Positions 35,234 to 45,334 of a stretch of DNA of 64,000 nt are shown here, piece after piece. Each line of letters opens with the position of its first letter. The stretch's first letter is position 1. Made by a program: the position numbers and the translations under genes. This DNA is from Shinella sp032095155. Its GTDB lineage: Bacteria > Pseudomonadota > Alphaproteobacteria > Rhizobiales > Rhizobiaceae. The notes below the pieces were generated by a model. That model saw nothing but the letters and a program-made list of their open reading frames with translations, was not told where the DNA came from and ran no database searches. The stretch covers positions 99,684-163,683 of the forward strand of contig NZ_JBLZPK010000024.1 in assembly GCF_049199905.1 (NCBI RefSeq), given 5' to 3'.

Positions 35234-36155
35234 GGCCGGGCCTCCCGGCGGGCGGCGCGCAGTGCCGTGAAAATCAGGAAGAGCATGACGAGGGCCATCA
35301 AGGTCATGGCGATGGCCGCGCCGAAGGGCCAGTTGCGGCCGCCGCCGAATTGCAGCTGGATCAGCGAACCCATCATCATCTGCTTGCCGCCGCCCATCAG
35401 CGTCGGTTCCAGCACCGCGCCCAGCGCCGGCACGAAAACGAGGATGGCGCCGGCGACAATGCCGGGGGCGGTCAAGGGCAGGATGACCCGGCGCAGCGTC
35501 ACCCAGCGGTCGCCGTAGAGATCGTGCGAGGCCTCGATCAGCGTGCCGTCGAGTTTTTCGATCGAGGCGAAGACCGGCAGCACCATCAGCGGCATGGCGG
35601 TATAGACCATGGCCATCAGCGTCGCGCCGTCGTTGAACATGAAGCTCATGCCGGCGGGAAGGCCGAGCTGTTCCAGCAGGCTGGGCAGGGTGCCGTCCTT
35701 GCCGAGAATGATCATCCAGGCATAGACGCGCAGGATCATCGAGACCCAGAAGGGCAGGGTGACGAGATAGACGAGGATCGCCTTGCGGTTCGCCGGCTGG
35801 CGCGAGATGAAATAGGCGACGGGCACGGCGAAGAGGAGGCAGATCAGTGTCGTGGCGCCGGCCAAAAGGAAGGTGCGGCCGATGATCAGCAGGTATTGAG
35901 GGGTGAATTCCAGTTCCCCTGTCCAGCCCTCGTTGAACAGGATCTGGCTGTAGCCGGCGAGGTTGAAATCCCAGGTGAAGCCGCCAAAGGCGCCGCGCGT
36001 CGCGACCGACACGGCGGCGATGATGAAGATCGGCAGGATCAGCGCGAAGCCCATCAGGAGCCGCGACGGCAGCAGGCCCCAGAAGGAGAGGTTGTGCCAG
36101 AACCGGGCGCGCGGCGCGCGCTCCAGTCCGGCGGGGGTGTGGAGGGCGCTGTCCG

Positions 36156-36159
<4 letters not shown>
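35230..36159 (-). CDS. ABC transporter permease (PotB type)
   Basis: A 309-residue inner-membrane permease. An N-terminal cytoplasmic tail is followed by LLMGFALILPIFIIAAVSV as the first helix. The EAA loop reads EASHDLYGDRWVTLRRV with ILPLTAPGIVAG. It overlaps the ATPase gene upstream by four bases and the PotC-type gene downstream, giving a compact importer block in the histamine-dehydrogenase-like operon. Confidence 0.92.
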
Positions 36160-37229
<1,070 letters not shown>

Positions 37230-37239
37230 GCTTCGATCC

Positions 37240-39321
37240 TCACGCCGGCTCGAGCTGGGTGACTTCGCGGCGGAAGGGCAGTGCATCGCCGATATCGGGC
37301 GTGTCCAGTTCCCGCGCATAACGGTGGCCGGCATAGGTCGCCCAGGCGATGGGGGCGGGGGCCGCGGCATCGCCGATGATCTTGACGCTCTTGATGCCGG
37401 CGTCCGCCCAGTCGTCCTTGCGGGCGATCAGGTCGTTGTAGAGCGCATCGTCCGAAAGCCGCGAGGCGACCATGACGACGGCGTCGCAGCCGATGGCGGT
37501 CTTGCGACCGGTATAGGTGCAGTTGGTCTCGACCTCGCCGGCGCGGATGGCGGTGACGCCGCGGTTGAGGCGGATGTCGACGCCGAGATCGTCGAGGCGG
37601 ACATGGATCGCGCCCTGTTCCAGCGTGTTGCGCGTCCAGTCGGAGACGTAAGCCGAGGGCGTGACGAGGATGACCTTGGCGCCGGCCTTGGCCATCACCT
37701 CGGCCATGACGCCACCCATATAGTAGTGGTCGTCGTCATAGACCACGACGGTCTTGCCGGCGAGGTTTTCCGGGTGGAGCTTGCCCATCACGTCGTCGGG
37801 CGTCCAGACGGTCATGCCGGCATCGATCGGCATCGGCACGACATGCTGGCGGGCCACACCGTCGCGGCGCCAGTGCGAGCCGGTGGCGATGGCGACATGC
37901 TCGAAGCCGAAGCCGAGCACGTCGTCGGCCGTGAGCCGGCTGTCGAAATAGGTCTCGACATTGGTGCGCTGGGAAATCTGGTACTGGCGGTAATCGACCA
38001 CGCGGCCCCAGGCGGAGAGACCGGGCAGCAGCCGTTCGCGGGCGACGCGGCCGCCGAGCGTTGTCGTGGCTTCCGCCAGCGTCACGTCATAGCCGCGCAT
38101 CGAAAGCGCGCGGGTGGCTTCCAGCCCGGCGGGACCGGCGCCGACGACGAGCACGGTCTGGCTGTCGCCCTTCTCGTTCATACGCTCCGGGTGCCAGCCC
38201 TTGCGCCATTCCTCCATGAAGGTCGGGTTCTGCGTGCAGCGGCTGATCGACATGGTCATGTCGCCGGTGATGCACATGTTGCAGCCGATGCATTCGCGGA
38301 TGTCCTCGATGCGGCCTTCCTCGATCTTCTTGGGCAGGAAGGGATCGGCGATCGACGGGCGGGCGCAGCCGATGAAATCGAGCACACCCTGGCGGATCAT
38401 GCGCGCCATCACATCCGGCGAGGTGAAGCGGCCGACGCCGACGACGGGCTTCGTCGAGAGTTCGCGGATGCCCTTGACGAGCAGCTCCTGCGCGCCCTCT
38501 TCCTTGAAGCGCGAGGGGCCGGAACAGTCTTCCCAGGCGCCGTGCGCGAGGTCCCAGAGATCGGGCAGATCGGCGTTCATCTCGACGAATTCGCGCACTT
38601 CGGCATTGGAGAAACCAAGTTCGCCGATCGTCTCGTCGAGGCTGACGCGCAGCGTGATGGCCGTCGTATCGCCGACGGCGTCACGGATATCGGCGATGAC
38701 CTCGCGGGCGAAGCGCGAGCGGTTTTCGAGGCTGCCGCCATATTCGTCGGTGCGCTGGTTGGTGGCGCGCGACAGGAAGTGCTGGAAGATACCGAAGCCG
38801 TGCGCGCCGTAAAGACAGATCAGGTCGAAACCGGCGATCTTGGAGCGCTTGGCGGCGTTGACGAACCAGCGGCGCAGATCCTTGATCTCGGTCTTGTCGA
38901 GCGCGCGGGCCTGCACCGGATCGTTGGTGAAGGTGCGGATCGGCAGGGCCGACGGAGCGAGCGGCACTTCCTTCGTATAGAAATTCGGGCCGTTGATGCC
39001 GGAATAGGCAAGCTGGATGCCGGCGAGCGCGCCGTGCACCTTCATGGCGTCGGACATGCGGCGAAGGCCGGGAATGTCCTTGTCCTCCCACAGGCGCAGC
39101 TCGATGAAAGGCGTGATTTCCGAGGTGTGATGCATCTCGGTCTGCTCGGTGAAGATGACGCCCCAGCCGCCTTCCGACTTGATGCCGCGCATCGCCGCGG
39201 CCGCGGACGGGTCACGGTAGCCGCCGCCGTTGCAATGCGGCACCTGGTAGAACCGGTTCTTCGCGATGTGCGGGCCGATCGCGAGAGGTTCGAACAGAAT
39301 ATCGTATTTGGCGTCGCGCAT
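37240..39321 (-). CDS. Histamine dehydrogenase-like flavin/iron-sulfur amine dehydrogenase (TMADH family)
   Basis: A 693-residue enzyme of the trimethylamine dehydrogenase family, with an N-terminal FMN TIM-barrel and C-terminal ADP/FAD-like domains (VLVVGAGPAGLEA). Cys30 in YQVPHC matches the residue forming 6-S-cysteinyl-FMN. Cys344, 347, 350 and 362 (CIGCNMC...C) match the [4Fe-4S] ligands. The substrate cage of trimethylamine dehydrogenase (Tyr60, Trp264, Trp355) here reads Gln60, Trp263, Asp354, which is the combination described for histamine dehydrogenase. The predicted reaction is oxidative deamination of histamine or a similar dication to the aldehyde, ammonia and reduced acceptor. 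It is the first gene of an eight-gene operon with a Pot-type importer. Agmatine or putrescine are alternative substrates. Confidence 0.87.
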   Translation of the reverse strand: MRDAKYDILFEPLAIGPHIAKNRFYQVPHCNGGGYRDPSAAAAMRGIKSEGGWGVIFTEQTEMHHTSEITPFIELRLWEDKDIPGLRRMSDAMKVHGALAGIQLAYSGINGPNFYTKEVPLAPSALPIRTFTNDPVQARALDKTEIKDLRRWFVNAAKRSKIAGFDLICLYGAHGFGIFQHFLSRATNQRTDEYGGSLENRSRFAREVIADIRDAVGDTTAITLRVSLDETIGELGFSNAEVREFVEMNADLPDLWDLAHGAWEDCSGPSRFKEEGAQELLVKGIRELSTKPVVGVGRFTSPDVMARMIRQGVLDFIGCARPSIADPFLPKKIEEGRIEDIRECIGCNMCITGDMTMSISRCTQNPTFMEEWRKGWHPERMNEKGDSQTVLVVGAGPAGLEATRALSMRGYDVTLAEATTTLGGRVARERLLPGLSAWGRVVDYRQYQISQRTNVETYFDSRLTADDVLGFGFEHVAIATGSHWRRDGVARQHVVPMPIDAGMTVWTPDDVMGKLHPENLAGKTVVVYDDDHYYMGGVMAEVMAKAGAKVILVTPSAYVSDWTRNTLEQGAIHVRLDDLGVDIRLNRGVTAIRAGEVETNCTYTGRKTAIGCDAVVMVASRLSDDALYNDLIARKDDWADAGIKSVKIIGDAAAPAPIAWATYAGHRYARELDTPDIGDALPFRREVTQLEPA

Positions 39322-39396
39322 GGCAGTCCTCGGGGTTTCCTGGCTCTATTGGATTGGGCAACGGGCTTCCGGTAAATGACGCGTTCCGGAAACATG

Positions 39397-39415
39397 GATT
39401 AGGTTCAGGCTAATC
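39397..39415 (-). promoter_or_regulatory. LysR-type box upstream of the amine dehydrogenase operon
   Basis: GATTAGGTTCAGGCTAATC is an inverted repeat (GATTAG-N7-CTAATC) containing a T-N11-A core. It lies about 76-94 bp before the dehydrogenase ATG. The centre GGTTCAG recurs upstream of the monooxygenase gene (43564-43580). The LysR protein at 41101-42060 is the natural candidate. Confidence 0.6.
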
Positions 39416-39583
39416 AGAGTTCGGCGTGTGGAGATGGCTTTATTTCAATCTGCGCGCGAAGGCGCGGCCCTGCCTCAAGGACTGATGAATTCTCTTTTAT
39501 TTTCAGCGAGTTGTGAAGAAAGAAGTGGCAGGTCTCCGATCCCGCAGACCTGCGGGATCAAAAGATGTCGCCATCGATGTTCG
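39416..39583. other. Gene-free segment with two overlapping alternative hairpins
   Basis: No coding region is supported. CAGGTCT (39529-39535) can pair with AGACCTG (39546-39552), or GATCCCGCAG (39538-39547) with CTGCGGGATC (39550-39559). The two folds are mutually exclusive and neither is followed by a T-run. They lie 28-60 bp beyond the aldehyde dehydrogenase terminator and upstream of the dehydrogenase promoter. Confidence 0.5.
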
Positions 39584-39610
39584 AAAACCGGGCGGCGTAC
39601 TGCCGCCCGG
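39584..39610 (-). terminator. Rho-independent terminator of the aldehyde dehydrogenase gene
   Basis: Read on the - strand, CCGGGCGGC and GCCGCCCGG (39588-39596 and 39602-39610) form a perfect 9-bp stem with a 5-base loop followed by TTTT. It begins 13 bp after the aldehyde dehydrogenase stop. Confidence 0.75.
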
Positions 39611-39622
39611 GCAGGCAGGTGC

Positions 39623-41104
39623 CTAGTATTTCACCCACACGGTTTTGAGCGCGCAGTACTTGTCGAAGCTGTGGATCGAGAGGTCGCGGCCGAAACCGGA
39701 TTGCTTCATGCCGCCGAAGGGCGTCATGGCCGAGAGCGCATCGACGGTGTTGACCGAGACCGTGCCGGCATTGAGGCGGTCGGAAACGGAGAGCGCGCGC
39801 GACAGGTCCTTCGTCCAGACGGAGGCGGCGAGGCCGTATTCGCTGTCGTTTGCCATGCGCAGCGCCTCCTCGTCCTGGTCGAAGGGCGTGATGGCGAGCA
39901 CGGGGCCGAAAATCTCTTCCCGCGCGATACGGGCATCGGGGGCGACGTCGTTGAAGATGGTCGGCTGGATATAGCAATCCGAGCCATCGCGGGTCTCGCG
40001 CGCGCCGCCATGGGCAAGGCGGGCTTCCTTGCGGCCGATGTCGATATAATCAGCCACGCGGTCGGCATGGGCCTTCTCCACCAGCGGCCCCATGCGGGTG
40101 GCAAGATCGAGCGGATCGCCGAGCGGCCAGGCGGATGTGGCGGCAATGACCTTCTGCGTGAATTCCTCCTGCACAGAGCGGTGCACGAGGAGGCGGGAAT
40201 TGGCCGAGCAGACTTCGCCGGAATTGAACAGGATGCCGAAGGCGGCCATTTCTGCCGCCTTGTCGAGATCGGCATCGGCGAAGACGAGGTTCGGCGATTT
40301 GCCGCCGGTCTCCAGCCACACCTGCTTCATGTTGCTCTGGCCGGCATAGGTCATGAAAAGCTTGCCGACCTTGGTCGAGCCGGTGAAGACCAGCGCGTCG
40401 ACATCCGGATGCAGGCCAAGGGCCCGGCCGGCATCCTCGCCGAAGCCCGGCACGACATTGAGCACGCCGTCCGGCAGGCCGGCCTCGGAGGCGAGTTCGG
40501 CGAGCATCAGGGCGGAGAGCGGCGATTGCTCGGCCGGCTTCAGCACCACGGAATTACCGGTGGCGAGCGCCGGCGCGAGCTTCCACGTCGCCATGTCGAG
40601 CGGGAAATTCCACGGCACGACGGCGCCGATGACGCCGAGCGGCACGCGGCGGATGAGGGCGAGGTCACCGCGTCCGGTCGGCGCGATCTCGTCATAGAGC
40701 TTGTCGATAGCCTCGGCATGCCACTGGAAGAAATGCGCCGAGCCGGGCGCGTCGATGGTCGAACTGTCGCCGATCGGCTTGCCGACATCCAGCGTTTCCA
40801 GGAGCGCCAGTTCCGGGATGTTCTCGCGGATGAGGGCGGCAAGCCGCAGCAGCACCTCCTTGCGCTCGGCCGGCGATTTGCCCGACCAGCGGCCGTCCTC
40901 GAAGGCGCGGCGGGCGGAGGCTACGGCGGCGTCGATATCCTCGGCGGTGCCGCGCGCGACGGCCGTCAGGACCTGCGCATTGGCCGGATTGATGGTCTCG
41001 AACCGGCCACCCTTCGCCGCATCGCGGAACTTGCCGTCGATATAGACGCCGTTGCGGAATTTCAGGCTTTGGGCGCGGCTGCGCCAGTCGATCGTCGTGG
41101 TCAT
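39623..41104 (-). CDS. NAD(P)-dependent aldehyde dehydrogenase
   Basis: A 493-residue aldehyde dehydrogenase. Cofactor motifs VPWNFPLDMATWKLAPALA and FTGSTKVGK, the general-base Glu in WLETGGKSPNLVF, the nucleophile Cys in NSGEVCSANSR and the C-terminal EEIFGPVL are intact. It resembles PuuC-type gamma-glutamyl-aminobutyraldehyde or aminoaldehyde dehydrogenases. It is translationally coupled to the LysR gene (ATGA overlap) and probably oxidises the aldehyde made by the amine dehydrogenase, for example imidazole acetaldehyde to imidazole acetate. The specific aldehyde is inferred. Confidence 0.92.
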   Translation of the reverse strand: MTTTIDWRSRAQSLKFRNGVYIDGKFRDAAKGGRFETINPANAQVLTAVARGTAEDIDAAVASARRAFEDGRWSGKSPAERKEVLLRLAALIRENIPELALLETLDVGKPIGDSSTIDAPGSAHFFQWHAEAIDKLYDEIAPTGRGDLALIRRVPLGVIGAVVPWNFPLDMATWKLAPALATGNSVVLKPAEQSPLSALMLAELASEAGLPDGVLNVVPGFGEDAGRALGLHPDVDALVFTGSTKVGKLFMTYAGQSNMKQVWLETGGKSPNLVFADADLDKAAEMAAFGILFNSGEVCSANSRLLVHRSVQEEFTQKVIAATSAWPLGDPLDLATRMGPLVEKAHADRVADYIDIGRKEARLAHGGARETRDGSDCYIQPTIFNDVAPDARIAREEIFGPVLAITPFDQDEEALRMANDSEYGLAASVWTKDLSRALSVSDRLNAGTVSVNTVDALSAMTPFGGMKQSGFGRDLSIHSFDKYCALKTVWVKY

Positions 41105-42060
41105 GAGCTGCCTTTCTGGTCTTTGGGGCGAGCGGCGGAAACCGGCAGGTCCATGACCATGTCGCCGATCTTCTCGCCGCAGAAATCGATGAAGCGCCGC
41201 ACCGTCAGCGCCGGGCTCGCGCCGCCCATGGAGAGGATGCCCATGCGCATGGGGCGCAGGTTGCCGGTGAGCGGCACGAAGGAGAGCTTGCCGCCATCGA
41301 GCGCATAGGTGGAGACGGGGCGGATATTGGCGATGGAATAGCCGAAACGATTGGCGACCATGGCGCGCATCACCGACATGTCGCGCGTGCGCTCGACGAT
41401 CTGCGGCGTCAGGCCCGCCTCGCGGAAGAGCGAGAGGAAATAGGCGGAGCTATGCGGCAGGTCGAGCAGGATCATCGGATGGGGTGCGAGATCCGCGATC
41501 GTCACCGCGCTGCGGCCGGCGAGCGGATGATCCTCATGCAGCACCGCATAGGGCGGCAGCACGGCCAGCTCGTGGAAGGCGATATCGGCGGGGATGTCGA
41601 GATCGTAGGACAGCGCGATGTCGAAGCGCGCCATGCGCAGCCCCTCCAGGATGCGCGCCTGGTCGCGCTCGTACTGGAAGAAATCGACATCCGGATATTC
41701 GTCAGAAAAGGCGCGGCGCAGCGCCGGGATGACGGCCTGCGCGAAGGTGACGAGACAGGCGACATGCAGCGGCCCGCGGATCTGCCCGGTCAGTTCGTTG
41801 GAGAGCGCATTGAGCTTGGCCGCCTCGGCGAGGATCTGGCGTGCCTGATCTACGAAGGTATGGCCGGCCTGCGTCAGTGACAGGCCGTGGGCATGGCGGC
41901 GCACGAACAGCGTGATGCCGAATTCCTTCTCGAGCTGCGAGATCGCCGCCGAGACGGAGGGGGCGGAAACGTTCACCCGCTCGGCCGCCTCGGTGACGGA
42001 GCCGTATTCCCCGACCGCGACGAGATATTCCAGTTGCCGGAGCGTGAAGCGCAACACCAT
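41101..42060 (-). CDS. LysR-family transcriptional regulator
   Basis: A 319-residue LTTR. The HTH spans about residues 5-63 (LRQLEYLVAVGEYGSVTEAA, VSAPSVSAAISQLEKEFG), followed by a co-inducer domain of two alpha/beta lobes. The start at 42060 (MVLRFTLRQLEY) is chosen because the upstream 38 codons are not protein-like. It is co-transcribed with the aldehyde dehydrogenase and lies between the two gene groups that share the GGTTCAG box. It is therefore the likely activator of the amine pathway. Confidence 0.92.
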   Translation of the reverse strand: MVLRFTLRQLEYLVAVGEYGSVTEAAERVNVSAPSVSAAISQLEKEFGITLFVRRHAHGLSLTQAGHTFVDQARQILAEAAKLNALSNELTGQIRGPLHVACLVTFAQAVIPALRRAFSDEYPDVDFFQYERDQARILEGLRMARFDIALSYDLDIPADIAFHELAVLPPYAVLHEDHPLAGRSAVTIADLAPHPMILLDLPHSSAYFLSLFREAGLTPQIVERTRDMSVMRAMVANRFGYSIANIRPVSTYALDGGKLSFVPLTGNLRPMRMGILSMGGASPALTVRRFIDFCGEKIGDMVMDLPVSAARPKDQKGSS

Positions 42061-42062
42061 GT

Positions 42063-42096
42063 CTGTTCCTCTGTTGAGACCCCAATTAAGGAACAG
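42063..42096. promoter_or_regulatory. Inverted repeat in the LysR gene leader
   Basis: CTGTTCC (42063-42069) and GGAACAG (42090-42096) are exact inverted arms 20 bp apart, a few bases upstream of the LysR start. They could be an autoregulatory site or a 5'-UTR stem. They are unlike the GGTTCAG boxes. Confidence 0.35.
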
Positions 42097-42213
42097 ATTC
42101 TTGTGCGCGGGAAGGGCACGATTTCCCGGGCTGTGGATGAGGCGGCCCGCGCCGGGGTTCTGGTCGCGCATCATCGCATGCTCAGCCTCCTCCAGCCGCC
42201 GCGTCCAACACCC

Positions 42214-43470
42214 TCAGGAGGCCGCGGCTGCGGCCCCGGTTTTCTCGCTGCTGCGGTGTTCGGCAATGTAGCCGGCGAGATAATCCGCGTCGTGCCAGCA
42301 GCCCCAGATGAAGGAGGAGGCGCGGCGCGACAGCCAGGGAAGGCCGACGAAGAACAGGCCCGGCACTTTCGACACGCCGCGCTCATGCACCGGCCGGCCC
42401 TTGTCGTCGAGGGCGTCGAGCTTCAGCCAGCTGTAGTCGACCGCATAGCCCGTCGCCCAGATGATGGAGGTGATGCCGGCTTCCTTGAGGTTCAGCGCAA
42501 GGATCGGATCGGTCACGCAGGCCGGGTCCGGCTCCTTGTGGCGGGCTTCCGGTTCTTCGGGCAGGTCGAGATTGTTTTCAGCGGCATAGGCGTCGGCGCG
42601 GTCGAGCAGCGACAGCTGGTTGGCGTCGCCGCGGGCGATGTTGTCGGCAAGGTCGGGGGCGATCTGCAGCACGCCGTCCTTGAAGCTTTCGGCCCGGCCG
42701 AGCAGGGTCATGCCGCGATTGCCGAGGCGGCGGAAATCGACGGTGTTGCCGCCATAGGCGCCGCTGACGGCGATGGTGACGTGTTCGGTGTTCGGTGCGG
42801 GCACCTTGAGGTCCCAGATGCCGAGCACGCCGAGCCACCAGCAGAAATCCTTGCCACGATAGCGGCGCGGCGGCCGGTCATGCGGGCCGATGGAGAGATA
42901 GACACGTTTGCCCGCGCGCAACAATTCGTCGGCGATCTGTGTGCCGGAGGAACCGGCGCCGACCACCAGCACCGCGCCCTCGGGCATCTGGCCGGGATTG
43001 CGATAGGTGTTGGAATGGATCTGCGTGAGGCCTTCTTCTGCCGGAACGAGCGCCGGCATGATCGGCCGCTGGAAGGCGCCGGTGGCGGAGACGACGTTCT
43101 TCGCTTCGATCGTGCCGTCGGAGGTTTCGACGCGGAAAACGTCTCCCTCCCTGGACACGCTCTTCACTTCGATACCAGTGCGGATCGGGGCGTTGATCAT
43201 CTGCGAATACGCGACGAAGTAGTCCGCGACCTGTTCCTTCGGCGCGAAGGCCTCGTCTTCCAGGCCGGGAAAGGTCATGCCGGGAAAGCGGTCGTGCCAG
43301 GCGGGACCGTTGGCGACGAGGCTGTCCCAGCGGGCAGTGCGCCAGCTTTCGGCGATGCGGTTCTTCTCGAGCACCAGATGGGGCACGCCGCGCTTGCCGA
43401 GATGTTCGCTCATGGCGACGCCGGCCTGGCCGGCGCCGATGACGAGCGTGTCCACTTTTTCCACTGACAT
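42214..43470 (-). CDS. Flavin-containing monooxygenase-like protein
   Basis: A 418-residue class B flavoprotein monooxygenase. The FAD motif VIGAGQAGVAMSEHL at about residues 10-24, the FMO-identifying region FQRPIMPALVPAEEGLTQIHSNTYRNP (QRPIMP and HSNTYRNP), the NADPH motif VVGAGSSGTQIADEL at about 168-182 and a late ATGYAVDYSWL are present. It is separately transcribed but has a copy of the putative LysR box about 100 bp upstream. In a histamine route it could hydroxylate imidazole acetate; N-oxygenation of an amine is the alternative. Neither is shown by the sequence alone. Confidence 0.88.
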   Translation of the reverse strand: MSVEKVDTLVIGAGQAGVAMSEHLGKRGVPHLVLEKNRIAESWRTARWDSLVANGPAWHDRFPGMTFPGLEDEAFAPKEQVADYFVAYSQMINAPIRTGIEVKSVSREGDVFRVETSDGTIEAKNVVSATGAFQRPIMPALVPAEEGLTQIHSNTYRNPGQMPEGAVLVVGAGSSGTQIADELLRAGKRVYLSIGPHDRPPRRYRGKDFCWWLGVLGIWDLKVPAPNTEHVTIAVSGAYGGNTVDFRRLGNRGMTLLGRAESFKDGVLQIAPDLADNIARGDANQLSLLDRADAYAAENNLDLPEEPEARHKEPDPACVTDPILALNLKEAGITSIIWATGYAVDYSWLKLDALDDKGRPVHERGVSKVPGLFFVGLPWLSRRASSFIWGCWHDADYLAGYIAEHRSSEKTGAAAAAS

Positions 43471-43563
43471 GCCGGCTTCCCCTTGCTTTCCGGTGGCTCG
43501 GCCCTTGCGGCCGCGACATGCGAAAGGTGTAGAGGAAGCCTGTTTTGCCCGACATAAGAGTTT

Positions 43564-43580
43564 GGTTCAGCGCTGATTAG
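43564..43580 (-). promoter_or_regulatory. Second GGTTCAG box, upstream of the monooxygenase gene
   Basis: GGTTCAGCGCTGATTAG shares GGTTCAG and a following GCT/ATTAG element with the box at 39397-39415. It sits about 94-110 bp before the monooxygenase ATG, a similar distance. It contains the 10-bp palindrome TCAGCGCTGA. Confidence 0.5.
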
Positions 43581-43598
43581 GTGGCCGCTAAGCCGGTT

Positions 43599-44183
43599 CT
43601 AGTCGAGAACCGCCATATCGAGTTCCGCCTTGCGGCCGAGCTTCGTCATCCACTCCACATATTGCGGCTGCTTGCGGATCTGCCGTCCGTAGTGGCGGCG
43701 AAGGGCTGCGGTGAGGTCGCCCTTGCGGCCCAGCTGTTCGTCGGCGAAGCCGATCATCTGCGAATTCGGCCAGGCCTGCGGGCGAATGACGGCGAGGCGG
43801 GTGAAGAGGTTTTCGGCCTCCTCGTCCGGATTGCCCTGCGCCATCAGGGTCAGCATGGCGGCCGTCGAGCGGGAGATGCCCATATGGCAATGGACGAGCA
43901 GATGGCTCGGCGCCGCCCGCTCCTGCCGGTTCAGGAAATCCTGTCCGAAGGCGAGGATCGACGCGATATGATCGGGCCGCGGCCGCACCCGTTCGGGCAG
44001 GTCGTCGATGATGTCGTGGAAACGCAGCGTCGTGCGCAGGTGCTTGCCGTAGCTCTGGAAGGCCTCGAGTTCGGGCAGTTCCGGATCGAGCAGCGAGAGC
44101 ACGTGGGTTACGTTCCGGGCGCTCTGGTTAGGCAGCTCCTCGATGCCGCAGATGGTGAGCTCCGGAGAAAATACGACGTCCAT
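43599..44183 (-). CDS. Protein tyrosine phosphatase-like protein
   Basis: A 194-residue protein with the Cys-x5-Arg phosphatase loop in LVHCHMGISRSTAAML (HCHMGISR) at about residues 99-106, and a candidate general-acid Asp in the FHDIIDDL region. It resembles bacterial dual-specificity/tyrosine phosphatases of unknown target. The second Met (44183) is chosen because AGGGA lies eight bases before it; a Met five codons upstream has no ribosome binding site. It is divergent from the lactonase gene and has no functional link that I can see. Confidence 0.85.
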   Translation of the reverse strand: MDVVFSPELTICGIEELPNQSARNVTHVLSLLDPELPELEAFQSYGKHLRTTLRFHDIIDDLPERVRPRPDHIASILAFGQDFLNRQERAAPSHLLVHCHMGISRSTAAMLTLMAQGNPDEEAENLFTRLAVIRPQAWPNSQMIGFADEQLGRKGDLTAALRRHYGRQIRKQPQYVEWMTKLGRKAELDMAVLD

Positions 44184-44321
44184 TTCAAAATCCCTCATGC
44201 CAATTGATTTGCGCAGGATACAGGCGGCCTGTGGGGAAACGAAGGCGTTTTTCGGCCGACCTTGCCCCGCGCGCTTCGATCGTTATCCTGCGGCTCTGTC
44301 CTTTGAGAGAGGAGTAACGGG

Positions 44322-45227
44322 ATGTCGTTTTTTTCCGCCGAAGAGCCCGAATTCTCCGCCTTCGTGCTGGGCAATGCGCCGCTGAAGAAACTGGCTAGCG
44401 GCTTCGATTGGGTCGAGGGACCGGTCTGGTTCGGCGATCACGATTGCCTGCTGTTTTCCGATATTCCTAACAACCGTATGCTGCGCTGGAGCCCGACATC
44501 AGGTATCAGCACCTTTCGCGAGCCGTCGAACTTTTCGAACGGCAACACCCGCGATCGGGAAGGGCGGCTGGTGACGTGCGAGCACTGCACGCGCAGTGTC
44601 ACCCGCACGGAACATGACGGTACGATCACCGTCATTGCCGACCGTTTCGAAGGCAAGCGGCTGAATTCGCCGAATGATGTGATCGTCGCCTCCGATGGCG
44701 CGATCTGGTTCACCGATCCGCATTACGGCATCGCCTCCGACTACGAGGGCACGCGCGCGGAGCAGGAATTGCCATGCAACGTCTATCGCGTCGATGCGCT
44801 CTCGGGTGAAATCCGCGCCGTGCTCACCGATTTCAGTTGCCCGAACGGCCTTGCCTTCAGCCCGGATGAGAAGCGCCTCTATGTCGCCGATACCGGCCGG
44901 ATGTTTCAGGATGATCCGCGCCATATCCGCGCCTTCGACGTCGGGGCGGACTGGGCGCTGACCGGCGGCAAGGTTTTTCACACGATCTCGCCCGGCTGCG
45001 CGGACGGCATGCGCGTCGATGCGGCGGGCAATCTCTGGTCTTCCGCCGGCGACGGCGTGCATTGTATTGCGCCCGACGGGCGACGTCTCGGTCGCATTCT
45101 GGTGCCGGAAACCGTGTCCAACATCTGCTTCGGCGGCCGGCGGGGCCATCGCCTCTTCATCACGGCGACGACCTCGCTATATGCCGTCTCGCTGGCCATT
45201 CGCGGTGCAACCCGGGCTGCTCGCTGA
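44322..45227 (+). CDS. SMP-30/gluconolactonase family protein
   Basis: A 301-residue six-bladed beta-propeller lactonase. VEGPVWFGDHDCLLFSDIPN near the N-terminus has the metal Glu, NSPNDVIVASDGAIWFTDP the metal Asn region, and CPNGLAFSPDEKRLYVADT the catalytic Asp region. Such enzymes hydrolyse aldono-lactones. GAGAGGAG lies before the ATG. There are no adjacent sugar-acid genes, so the substrate is open; the sugar operon at 1-8481 is too distant to assume a link. Confidence 0.92.
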   Translation: MSFFSAEEPEFSAFVLGNAPLKKLASGFDWVEGPVWFGDHDCLLFSDIPNNRMLRWSPTSGISTFREPSNFSNGNTRDREGRLVTCEHCTRSVTRTEHDGTITVIADRFEGKRLNSPNDVIVASDGAIWFTDPHYGIASDYEGTRAEQELPCNVYRVDALSGEIRAVLTDFSCPNGLAFSPDEKRLYVADTGRMFQDDPRHIRAFDVGADWALTGGKVFHTISPGCADGMRVDAAGNLWSSAGDGVHCIAPDGRRLGRILVPETVSNICFGGRRGHRLFITATTSLYAVSLAIRGATRAAR

Positions 45228-45334
45228 CTCGCAAAACGCAAACATTACAAAAATATAACGAGGCACTGGCCTTTCCGTCCGCTATGGGTGGCTCCACATG
45301 AGATGGAAAGGGACGGACGAGGCGTGGCCTCGCC

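Noticed and set aside
37240..39321. Trimethylamine or dimethylamine dehydrogenase
   Set aside because: Asp354 replaces the Trp of the methylamine cage and Gln60 replaces Tyr; the Pot-type importer also favours a polyamine-like cation.
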